Shown here: positions 45,803-56,545 of the stretch, piece after piece
Position numbering within the stretch: the stretch's first letter is position 1
How the letters are laid out: each line of letters starts with the position of its first letter
From: Amphiura filiformis
Lineage: Eukaryota > Echinodermata > Ophiuroidea > Amphilepidida > Amphiuridae
Assembly (NCBI RefSeq): GCF_039555335.1
Contig: NC_092640.1
Span: forward strand, 35,582,784-35,646,783
Length of the DNA stretch: 64,000 nucleotides
Direction: 5' to 3'
Made by a program: the position numbers and the translations under genes
The notes under the pieces: generated by a model
What the model saw: the letters and a program-made list of their open reading frames with translations, nothing else
Database searches by the model: none
What the model was told of the DNA's origin: nothing

Positions 45803-46110
45803 TATAGACGAATCCAATTTCACGCATTCCTGCACATCAATGGCGGCCATAGGCGCGACGGGGACCCAACTATCTAACCTAAAATGTGAAATGATGCGGC
45901 CTTGAAGGGTATTTTAAACTGCATTATATCACCCGTGTTACACGTATACAAAAGAATGATGACAGTTTACAACACAAAAGAATCTGACATCGAATTTTAA
46001 GCGGGTTTAATCCACCCAATTGGGCACTCACAACACTTGTTTGGTGCATGCGGGGACCCTAATATGGCCGACCAAATCCTGACCATGTCTTGGCTCGTTG
46101 GATTCGTCTA
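45803..46110. mobile_element. MITE 'TATAGACGAATCCAA', copy C
   Basis: Same orientation as copy B, more diverged. The right end is TTGGATTCGTCTA followed by TT instead of TA. It lies in the intron between exons 6 and 5 of the GH3 pseudogene. Confidence 0.85.
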
Positions 46111-46914
46111 TTAATAGGCACACTATGGTTTACTTGAATTTGATTGACAATCTTTTGTGACAACTTAAAATGAAGTACGGAATGCTTTACTATAATAATG
46201 AGGACTTTCGAAAACACATTTTTTTGAACTGACCATTCTCTGTGTGTAGAATTTTGCTCTCAAGTATTTGCCCAAAGTACTGTATTCATTATACATGTAA
46301 ATATTAAGTGGTACAACAAATAATACCATCTCCAAATTATAAAACTAAAATGGTACACGTGCATATGATAAGAGTCGCCTTTTAAAATAAAAAACAAATG
46401 CGCTTTTATTACCTTTGACCGCTTCCACCAGGTTGCATTCTGCGCATGAGTAGTCGACTAAGTCTACTTCCCACGATGCAACAGTGTCCAAGATAGCCCG
46501 TCTTAAACAGTCTTCGGACACCTTTTCGCCTCGCAGGTTCATCAGATCACCAATTCTGGTTATAAAAACAATTTAAAATGATTGTCAGGAACAAGTAAAA
46601 GATCAACATCACTAGCAACAATAGATCTTCAGAGCAATAACATCTTCTGCTGAAGATGCCGGTTGAGCCGGTGAAAGAGCCGAGTGTACTACATTTTAGT
46701 AGCGTTGAAGTTTAATTTTTTCGCTATTTAAGTAATTAAGAGATCGTTTTACATATACCACTGAAAAATAAAGGATCAGAGTTATTTACTGGCATTGATC
46801 GAACGAATGTCATTTCATTCAGTAAATGTTCAGGCAACAGAACATTTGAACAGAACATATAAGGTATAAGTATCTGATCCTTAAAACAGTTTTGAGTATT
46901 ATATTACAGACTTG

Positions 46915-47655
46915 ACATTTAATATGGAGTATTAATTTGGGTGTATCGGGATATGGTGTAAAATAATTGTTTGACAGAAAATGTGCTTTCCATAAGATTA
47001 CATTATAATTAATTTTTGTGGGGTAACATTTCTGAATTTGAGCAACCTTATTCTGATATTATCAAATTTATTGACGTTTGAAGTGATATTTACTGAACCT
47101 AAACACGAATAAGTGTTCATCATAACTGAAAGCATTTGTAATCTACAAGTTTTGAAAGTGGGAGGAGCTTTAAAAAATATTGCTCTTAAAAGTTGTACGC
47201 ACTCCGAAAGTTTGAATGGCCCTCTCGGGCCAAATGTTATAAACTTACTGTACACAAAGAAACAGCATGAGTTCATAAACAACCAGGAATCCGCGCAGTT
47301 GTTTTTGTACCATAAGTTTATAAAAGTTTAACACAGGTTGGCCATTCAAACTTTCTGAGTACGTACGACTTTAAGAGCCATATTTTAAGCTCCTCCCATG
47401 TTCATAAAATTGGTACTTTGCAAGTGTATTTCATCTGTGATGAATGCCAATTGCTGAACAATGTTGCATTAAGACCGAAATTGTGCCCACCACAAAGCTC
47501 AAATTCAGCCTCCCCAAATCCGCCATTTTAGGCAAATTCGCTACATTATGAGCACCATATTTCAAACTTATGGAAAACACATTTTCTATCAAACAATTAT
47601 TTATTTTACACCATCTCCTGACACACCCTACTTAATATTTAGTCTGTACGGTTTA
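46915..47655. mobile_element. Long inverted-repeat element in GH3 pseudogene intron 4
   Basis: The outer arms share ATGGTGTAAAATAA-TTGTTTGA and GAAAATGTG-TTTTCCATAAG; the inner arms share GGGAGGAGCTTTAAAA and AAAGTTTGAATGGCC with their inverted copies at 47340-47400. Non-coding foldback structure. Confidence 0.6.
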
Positions 47656-48419
47656 TGCAGACTCCGTCCAGACCAGTCGTGGAATTTTGTGAAAAACTAT
47701 TCCATATTAAATGTCAAGTCTGTATTATCATACATAGTGCTAAGGTATTACACAAATCCGTCGTTTTCTGTGCATTTGCTTTTCATTACCTACCTGAACT
47801 GTATTTCAATAATAGGGCTCTTATTGTAGAAGCCAACCACTTTAATAACGTCCCCAAATCGGAATCGATACAGGCCGTCAATGTTAGTCAACACAAGCTC
47901 GTAAGACTCGTCTTCCATCAGTTCGTCAATCAACAGTGTTTCTGGCTGCTCTTCCTGACTGCGAGGGAGTAAATGATAATTTACTTGTTATAGCTATTTT
48001 ACTGTTGCCATGGACTTGGGCAGGCTTGAAGAGGGACAATGGCGTCGCTTTTGTTTTATGGTGCCAGAGAATGTCTTATGATGTGACTTCAATAAATAAC
48101 GACCATTTAAACCCAGATTTCAAAGCCCTACGCTGCGCACTTCATTCGCCTCTTTTTAACATTCTGTGCTACATAGTCATGATAGTTGAAAGGGAAAAAT
48201 GTCCAAATTTGGACTGATAACAAAATATATTTTCACAATATTGCACATTTATAAGTGTCCAATATTGCACAAATTTTAATTGAGCTATGAATTGTACAGC
48301 ACCGCGGCATTTTGACATTACTACCTCAAGCAGAATTACGACGAAAAGTCGGAACTTTGGAAACTAATTCTTGTTATCAGATCGGCTATGTGTTTTAACC
48401 GCTTAGTCATTGAAAAGAA

Positions 48420-48800
48420 AAGATTCTTCAATTCCAACGCTAACTAGCTTCAAAATGTTGCTCATTTTCAATTCGCTGTCGAAGTGATGTAATTATCGGA
48501 TAACTACCATATCAATAGATAAATACACTTTTTGACTATATCGCCCTGCACTTCAACGTTCACGCGGTACCTATGCATTGAACCATATCATTCTGATCAC
48601 TCTCACCTTTAAAAGAGCAGTATTGTATCCAATCTATTGCAGACATACACAGGTGATGAGTGGAACCTGCTTGTAGTGCAGGGCGATAAAGTCAAAATTG
48701 TATTAATCTATTGCTATGGGATAGTTTTATTACGTCACTTCGACAGCGATAGATTTAACTGGCGTTAGCGTAGAACTTATGCAATCGCATACGTTCGACG
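48420..48800. mobile_element. Inverted-repeat element in GH3 pseudogene intron 3
   Basis: Left block (CGCTGTCGAAGTGATGTAAT, AATAGATAAATACACTTTTTGAC, TATCGCCCTGCACT) is repeated in inverted form at 48680-48790 (GTGCAGGGCGATAAAGTC through ACGTCACTTCGACAGCG). Non-coding. Confidence 0.65.
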
Positions 48801-50849
48801 TCTTGACGTTGCAAAAAGCGCATCAATATTAGCTATTCTAGTTATACACACCCTTTGAAAGACACATAAGAATATTTCACACAGGTAGTGTGAATTTCAA
48901 TAGTGTTACATGAATGGGGGATTCCATTTGAAATCTACACCTCTGTGTGTGAGATTAAGGTCATGTCTTCCATAGGTGGTGTAAAAAAATGCCGCAACGA
49001 CAAAATGACCAGATGAAGGACAATACTGTGAACACAGCTACAGTCACAATCACTTACAGAAACAGACAAAAACAAACTGCGGCATAATTACAGCTGTGTT
49101 TGTCACGACAAAAAACAAGGAATACTAGCCCTAACATCTGAACACTTTCCAGCAATACACTTCTAAACAACATGATCTTTGGCTTACGCATTAGCAGTGT
49201 TGAGAGTTACCAATTGCATATAGAATCACATGGGATAAGAAAGGGAATGCTGGCTGTTCATGTCATCAGAGTACAGCATCATTCCAATTAACAATGTGAT
49301 TTAATCCAAACAGAATACATTATGTAGATTTGTTGAGTTAAGTAAGTAAAGCACAATTCATCAAGGACGCCCATCTGTTATTGCCCTTCCCTTCATAAAA
49401 ATACCTGTTCTCAAGTGGTATAAATTCGAAGAACGTCAGTTCCGTGAACAACAGATAGTGATATTTGCGCTCTGGTATTTTCGGCCACATGTTGAATCCG
49501 AGTAAGCCTTCACTGCAAATGTAAAATGGCGAGTATACCACCACATCTGTAACACGTAAAATATTGGTAAATACGAGTCGTATTTGCAATTTAATTTGAA
49601 ACGAAAACAAAGAGGGGAACAATGTGTAAGGATTTTGATGCAGTCTATATGATATTGGTCATGACTTCGTGGTTTTTAGCAGAGGTTAGCTGGGGATGAG
49701 AATTTCTTAAAAGGTTTTGTAAAAGGTTTTATATTTTTAAGGTAACTTTAAGCCTACATGGATGATCAGATGATGCCATCAAAATTAATACCCAATAATA
49801 AAGGTTCTTAGTTGTTAACTCAACATCAAGAAAAAAAGCCATCAAACTGTATTGGATTTGTATGGCACCGTGTCCACACGTCCGTGTCCATTTCCACCAC
49901 TCTAGGTCATTTAAGCTAGCATAAGCAAACTCCTAGACTCTGGGAGTTTGCTAGCTTATTGGTTTATAGCTTATTTATTTATAAAATATCATGATTATTT
50001 CATTTTTTTTTCAAGAAAAATGTCACAAACCACCCTGTTGAGACGCATGGCAAAATACAGTGTATTTACACAAATTTACTGAAAAATCAATAGTTTATTG
50101 CAAAAATTGAAACTATTGCAAAGAGTTCCTTACCTTTAGCGTATTTCTTTTCCAATAAATCAGCGTAAAGCTTATGGGCAGGTGTTAACACCCCATACAG
50201 GCAGGATAGATACGGCCATACACGTCTCGCAATCCCAACAAACCCGCGCTCAAACTCCCGCCTTAATTGCTCCGCCCTGATTGGATCGGCTTTAAGAATC
50301 TCTTTGAGCTCACTGCGGACGTCAGAGGGAATATCCAAATCGGTCTTAATGGTTCCAGTGCCTATATCATTAACAATATCGACCCAATTGTTCTCGATAA
50401 CTTGGAAAAACTTGCAGACAAATGTGCAAAATGGTGCTTGTAGTGTTTGTAAATTATACTCATCTTTCAAAGCGAAAATTGCATGGACATACATGGCTTC
50501 TTTTTCGGTACATATTCTAAATACGGGTGCTGGGGAGACGTACATTGGCATTACGTCAGATTTAGATATCCTTGTTATGGCGCTCTTTAGTATTCCAGCT
50601 TCGGACCAACTCGCTGCTGGATGTGTGTATATACCGTGCACATTTTTTGTATCAACGACTTTTGCGAGAATTCTTCCCTCACAATACCCGAGAGTGTACT
50701 GCCTGCCGTCATGGGTAAATGCTGTTTGCATTCTTTAGAAAATGGTATCATCTTTGGTTTGCCAGTAGTGCCTGATGTCACGACAAGTTGAATCATCCAC
50801 CGTAAGAGAGTATCCCAAACCCATGGTACGTCCGTACTCTGTCACATGA

Positions 50850-51640
50850 GTAACGTGGATAACCTCTATTGTTAGCTTTTGTTCGATATAAACAAATTCT
50901 GATTGGATGAAGGGAACACTTGAGGTTTGGACAAAAACCAATCACATAGGCATATTTTCCAGCCAGAAGCTTACACAGCTCTTACGACGATGCTATGCAC
51001 TCAACCGTGTAGTGTAATCAATGACTGTGTAGAGACAATTCACTGCTTGCTTGAAAGCTATTGGACGAAAATGTGTGCTCAGGTATATCGAGGTGGAAAC
51101 TGTGCATAGATGGTTTATAAGAGAATCGTTTTTGTATAGAAACATTTCCATATGTTATAGTCGGTTGAAAATATACCATATTCACCGAACTACACTGTAC
51201 AACAACACAAAGCAAATTGAAATAAAAGCAACAATTTTACTTCAGCTGATTCAACTTCGACCATTTTGAATTTTAAAAAAGTTTATTCCTGACAAACCAG
51301 ACCGATATTTGTAAAAGTATTGTTTTTTAACCAAACAACTAGCCACATACTTTCCTAGACTTTACGACAACCGCCGATAACATTAGAATGGCTGTGTTCA
51401 GTAGATTTTAAACGACAACCAAAAGTGTTGGCATAATGTCATGAATTTGATCGTAGCATAACATGCACACTTGTGGTGTGATCAAGCAAAATCAGTCTGA
51501 AGTTGGGCATATCCAATTTTCAGTTGTTTACATGATTGCATAAAGCATTTGGAAAGCTACATTTTGCAGAAAACTCCATTGACATTGAACATTTCGAGGG
51601 TTGACAGCCAGAAAGCCTCAACTCACGATCATCTGCTCCC
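50850..51640. other. No gene recognised
   Basis: Sequence upstream of the GH3 pseudogene exon 2 remnant. No exon-1-like signal-anchor sequence and no other coding exon found. Confidence 0.5.
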
Positions 51641-51787
51641 ACAACAGTGGCGTTCCGCGGCCGCTCCTACCCGGGGAGCAGGAGAAAAGGTGCAATTTTG
51701 CCGCCCCTTCAACATCCCGAAAAGGTTAACCTTTTTTCGGTGGTTTGAAAAGTGAAAAGCAAAAAAAAAAAAAAAAAAATAACAAAC

Positions 51788-51818
<31 letters not shown>

Positions 51819-52020
51819 AAAAAAAAAAGAAAGAAAAGGAAAAAAAAAAAAACTTAACAAAAAAAAAAAAAAGATAACAAAAAACAAACAAAACATTTTT
51901 GATATTTTTCTATTTTTGCCGCCCTTCTTCTTTTCGCCCGCTCCCTGCTTTTACCCCACGGGGCGGGGGCTGGCGCCCACAAAGCTCGACCCAAAATACA
52001 CACATGCACAAAATGAGTAT
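51640..52020. repeat. A-rich tract between inverted GC-rich blocks
   Basis: About 51760-51895 is almost pure A with scattered G and C. It is flanked by a left block (CTACCCGGGGAGCAGGAG, TTTTGCCGCCC) and a roughly inverted right block (TTTTGCCGCCCTTCTTC, CCACGGGGCGGGGGC). This may be a degraded transposon with an expanded poly-A core. Confidence 0.45.
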
Positions 52021-52228
52021 AAAGTCGCCAGGGCATTATAGAAGATACAGTCCATTAATCATGACAAAATTCAATAAAAAACAAAAGACATTGTGGAGGA
52101 AAAAGCAAGGAGCGAACTTCATGCTCATTTTTAGCTATATCTGAAAATTAATATATCCGACTTCCGATTGATTTTGCTTGATCACATCACAATTACATGT
52201 ACCTATAGCATTAAAAGATGTATTTATG

Positions 52229-52525
52229 GGTATACGGTGTATTGTTGGTCGAAGCAGCAAAAAAAGTAGTTCACAGCATTGCTCAATTCATAGCGAGCGT
52301 GTAGAAGAATTCAAATATCACAGATATACTTTTGTAGATCCTTTGGTTCTTGAGTTATGTTGTATATAACTCATTAACAACAATAAATTAAGCAATTTTT
52401 CAAAGTATATGATTTGTAGAATGAACTTTTGCAAAACACCAAAGTGTTATTTTTCAATAATATATTGATTCAGATAATGAAAATCGATTTTTTGGCTGCT
52501 TCGACCAACAATACCTCGTATACCC
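52229..52525. mobile_element. MITE with GGTATACGGTGTATTGTTGG ends
   Basis: Left GGTATACGGTGTATTGTTGG and right CCAACAATACCTCGTATACC are inverted (about 30 bp continuing into GTCGAAGCAGC). Non-coding. A partial copy lies at 31085-31310. Confidence 0.8.
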
Positions 52526-52681
52526 TTAAATGTGAGTAAGTTGTCCTTTTATGGGTTTCAGGACTGTAAGAAACGACTGATGTAAATAAAGTTGCATGTG
52601 GACAAAGTGGATTTTCGTCACTTTTAGTCAAATTAGCATAATAACAATTGTTTCTTAGACCTCCTTACCAATCATGCTTTA

Positions 52682-53038
52682 AGGGGGTACTACAGAATAA
52701 CACCCCTGCCCAATTTTGTGCCTATTTTTGCATTTTTCTCAAAATTTTTCTCAAAAATTATTGTGCATTGGTGACAAGTAAGATAGGGGCAAGGACTACA
52801 ACTATTGCACTGAAAATTCAGCAACTGAAGGCAAGTAGTTATTGATTTATTGATTAAATATTGTTTTTCCCCGCATTTTTGACTGTAACTCCACAACTGT
52901 TGTCTGTTCTGAAATAAAATTTCCAGTGCAATAGTTGTAGTCCTTGCCCCTATAATATACATATCTTACCAATGCGGTATAATTTTTGAGAAAAATGCAA
53001 AAATACGCACAAAATTGGGCAGGGGTGTAGTACCCCCT
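52682..53038. mobile_element. MITE with long TIRs (AGGGGGTACTACA)
   Basis: Left AAGGGGGTACTACAGAATA and right inverted GGGTGTAGTACCCCCTT. The arms extend over about 150 bp with shared CACCCCTGCCCAATTTTGTG and GGGGCAAGGACTACAACTAT blocks. TA dinucleotides abut both ends. Non-coding. Confidence 0.8.
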
Positions 53039-53039
53039 T

Positions 53040-53990
53040 ATACTTGCATGTAAATAATGGGAATTAGATAAAAATTGCAGATAATTGTTAGTTTCCTGCT
53101 GGTGTTTCCTGTTTTTTTAACCACCCTGTATAATTAAAGTTCGGAAGTTATCGCAGTGGCTCTATTTGCATAACAAATCTGATCCCTTATCGAAGTATAG
53201 ATAAAGTGTCAACCTTTGAGCAACCACATCGATGCTGATTTATCACTATCAGGTGGCCTAATATGTATACAAATGCCACCAAACGTACGTTCATCCGAAT
53301 TTGGTTTCTACTAGAAGCCCGGGAATATATAGAAGTCATATAGAATCACAAAAAAAAAAAAAAAAATGCTAAAATGGCGGCATGTTGATAAGGTAATGAA
53401 AATCATCATATTGCTTGCAATTCTAACATTGTTTAATCAAACAAAGAGTAATAATCATAATATTATTGATAAATTAGACAGAACACAATTTTTGGTTTTG
53501 AGTACACGTTGTATCATGTTAGAGATAATCCTGATATGAGTTGATATTGCGATGAACTTTAGTTTAGGTCACGATAAATGGGTCGTGCACGCCACTGCTA
53601 CTAGTAATACGTAGATTCATAGAATACTGTGGAAGAAAAATACACATTTCATGAGTTTGTTGCTTCCAATAGCGTGATAAATACAGGTAAGTCATGTTGA
53701 TATAGCCCGCCGACACTTTGTAAAAATAATCCGTTTTTGGTTCGTTTGCAAACGACTTTTTTTAACGAGTTCAGGTAGTCAATCACGGTACCTCCCCCTA
53801 TTTACCCATTCGCTGGCGTAGTGCACGTTAGAATATGACCATTGCTAGGTCAACTGGTTCACGCTTTCTTTGTTACGAACCACTGATCGAAATGATCACA
53901 ATACAAAGCCTGTGGCATATCATAATTCGGAACAGGTGTATGGGCCCAGGCTTGAACCAGTAACTAATGGTTACTGACGTGCACTACGGC
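53040..53990. other. No gene recognised
   Basis: Only short frames, a poly-A run at 53350-53366, and no protein similarity on either strand. Confidence 0.5.
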
Positions 53991-53996
53991 AGGGAT

Positions 53997-56050
53997 CTTA
54001 TTATTATTGGGAATTGCCTGTCACACATGATCGCACACAGGGACGTAGGCAATCGGTCGGACCTCATCTGCCCAGAACATATTGACCCGGGTCAGCATAC
54101 CGCCATATCCTTCCCGACATGCTTAGTAGCCAAGTCCGTAGAACAGTGGATCCACACACTATATACACATATATACATTTGGCTACATTTTATTAGGCCA
54201 AATAAAAAAATAAACATGTTTCACGTCCCCTCCCGCTTCCTTTTTTGAGGTTTCTTCAATTTTACTTTTATTTTTTGAAAGTCAGTTATAACTTTTCAAA
54301 AAATGTGTCTAGGAAGTAGAGATGCTTTCTATAGCCTTGCTAATATACAAGAAACACTTTTATAAGGTTTTGTGATAGTTAGAGGGGGCCTATCTCTCAG
54401 AACAACAAATAAAAAGAGGCCTCCTCCTTTTTCCAGGCATTTATTGTATATGCTAAAACAGCTCTAATTATGGGTATTTACACTGATTTTGAGATAAAAA
54501 AAAAAATAAAAAGCCCCCTCTTCATCCAAAAATTTTCAAAAACCCGGACGTGAAACATGTTTTTTATTTTACTTGGCCTTATACGATAAATACGAATTTA
54601 TTAAACATGGTAACAAATATTCTCTAGCAAATCGGTTATACGATGGAACTGGTAGGCATATTATAAATTCGGGATATTAAATATCTTCCTGACCAGCCAG
54701 ATCTGCGCATGGTCAAAGACGAGGATAGACTAGTATCAGACCGACGCAAACTGGCTTAGTCTCCATATCAGCCAGTTTGTTTCGGCCCCCTTCACAGGAA
54801 GCGTAACCTGTGTAGGAGACTCGGTCGGACCTCATCTCTCCACATCGATTGTGACCTATAATCCCCGACATTGCCCTTATGAACTCACATCCTCCTGACT
54901 ACGGCAGCGAATAGATACATGTCATTGGTTTCGTTGTCTAGCTTCAACTAGGATTACTTAACCCCCGTACCCTAGCTAACCTGTACAATATCCAGTGGCG
55001 TAGCTAAGGTGTGTGTGTGTGTGTGTGGGGGTCAAGGGGACACGTTCCCTGGACGCCGTCTTAGGGGGCTCCGAATTTATGTGTATTCCTACTGATATGA
55101 TATGTTGCCAAAATGTGCGATTTGCTTCTTCCTTGTCTGTTTGCATGAAAAAGAAACAAATTTGACCAATTATTGAAGGATTAATATTGAGACAAATACG
55201 TGGGTTAAAAGCGTTGTGACTTTTCGAGGACTTGGAATAACTACACAAACAAACCCAGACAAACAGAGGACCGTGGACTGAAACGTTATCGTAATATTTC
55301 TGATCATCAGAAATGTGCGTCATATTTTCAAGGGGGTGTGTCTGGGGCGTGTGATTCAATTGGTTTATTTTGAATGTATCAATGCTATTTATTCCACTGA
55401 TAATCCGAGAGTCCTCGTCGCGAGGATGCGAGTTCATAAGGGCAATGTCGGGGACCGTAAGGTCATGACGTCACAGTCGATGCGAAGAGATGAGGTCCGA
55501 CCAATAGCCATTTTGTTCATTATAACATATGGTTCATGTTCTAACTAATTCCAGTGGACGGTCTGTGGCTAGTAAGGAATCGTCTTTGACCACGCGCAGA
55601 TCTGGCTGCTCAGGAAGATATTTAATATCCCGAATTTATAATATACCTACCAGTTCGATCGTGTAATCGATTTGCTAGAGAATATGTTTTACCATGTTTA
55701 ATAAATTCGTATTTATCCTACAATAAAATGTGACCAAATTTATATGTGTACATATTGTGTGGATCACAAGAATAATAATCTTCTACGGACTAGGCTACTA
55801 AGCATGTCGGGAAGGATATTGACCTATGTCAGTTATTATTATGTTAGAAATGAGGTCCGACCAATGCTTGTTTCACACTTTTGTCGCTGAGCGGCGTGAC
55901 GCACGCGCATTGCAGACAAACGGACAATCGAAGCTTGTCATTGGTTAATACGTCTGGCCGCTTGCCGTAGCGGCAAGCGGCATGGAAGTATGACGGGGCA
56001 TTATTGCCCACGTCACTGTGTGCAATCATGCGTGACAGGCAATTCCCGAT
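53997..56050. mobile_element. 2 kb interrupted palindrome (foldback element)
   Basis: The left arm (about 54030-54925) and right arm (about 55395-56050) are inverted copies sharing GGGAATTGCCTGTCAC, TATCCTTCCCGACATGCTTA, ACGAATTTATTAAACATGG, CGGGATATTAAATATCTTCC and CGACATTGCCCTTATGAACT. The left arm is split by a nested MITE (54195-54579). The right arm carries extra sequence with a hairpin around GCCGCTTGCCGTAGCGGCAA. The spacer (about 54930-55390) starts with a CAGTGGCGTAGCTA-type hAT end and a (GT)n run. No transposase recognised. Confidence 0.75.
54195..54579. mobile_element. MITE nested in the left arm of the palindrome
   Basis: Ends AGGCCAAATAAAAAAATAAA and its inverted counterpart ending TTTTACTTGGCCT, with ACATGTTTCACGTCC inverted just inside. 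The matching point of the right arm (near 55730) lacks it, which gives an empty-site comparison. Confidence 0.75.
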
Positions 56051-56151
56051 ATTGTTAAGTTCCCTGGTCCTCGTGTACTAACCACCGGTTGGTTTGGGGA
56101 ATACAACACAGATGTGCATACTAAGTTATCATGATTATAGGTTTTGCAGTT

Positions 56152-56385
56152 TTGGGACACTTTGCCCTCTGACCTATTGGGTAAATTCAGAAAAATTGCT
56201 TTTGTGTGTACAAAAATATAATCTAAAATTCTAAGAATGAAAACAAACCCCAAAAAACATTATTATTGTATAAATTAATTACTATGTTAATATTGTTAAT
56301 GATAACATTATGACAATAATAAATAAATTAATAATAATTACAGAAATTTTCCCGATATGTCAGAGGTCAAAGTGTCCCCGAACTT
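56152..56385. mobile_element. MITE related to 28953-29195, inverted orientation
   Basis: Left GGGACACTTTGCCCTCTGAC and right GTCAGAGGTCAAAGTGTCCC are inverted around an AT-rich core with AATGATAACATTATGACAAT. Non-coding. It ends 160 bp upstream of the TRIM-like coding exon. Confidence 0.75.
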
Positions 56386-56545
56386 CATGTACCAGAACCG
56401 AATACTGTAGCCAATACAGGCCTCACTCGCCCGAGTGCATGAGCAAGCCCAAACACTATTTATTCACATTATGAAGTTTCGGTGATGAAAATGGCTTATT
56501 GTTTTCCTGATATTCATTTCCGTTTCTTTGCACCTGTTGTAGGCA

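Larger units (their letters stand above)
43949..50840 (-). pseudogene. Tandem GH3-domain paralogue with damaged exon 2
   Basis: Exons colinear with the intact gene: exon 2 remnant about 50840-50134, exon 3 49546-49405, exon 4 47958-47794, exon 5 46555-46413, exon 6 45120-45020 and exon 7 44167-43949. Exons 3, 4, 5 and 7 have the same lengths as in the intact gene, and exon 6 is exactly one codon shorter; all keep GT-AG sites and open frames. Exon 2 is 5'-truncated (similarity begins at TEYGRTMGLGYSLTVDD), has lost roughly 35-40 codons before LVVTSGTTGKPKMIP with a change of frame, and has one further single-base frameshift near 50640. No exon 1 is seen. The ATP motif and YRFRFGDV region persist. 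It is either a recently inactivated gene or a locus whose 5' half is misassembled. MITEs occupy introns 6, 5, 4 and 3. Confidence 0.85.

Noticed and set aside
55315-55548. 77-codon plus-strand frame
   Set aside because: Lies across the arm/spacer border of the palindrome; no protein similarity.
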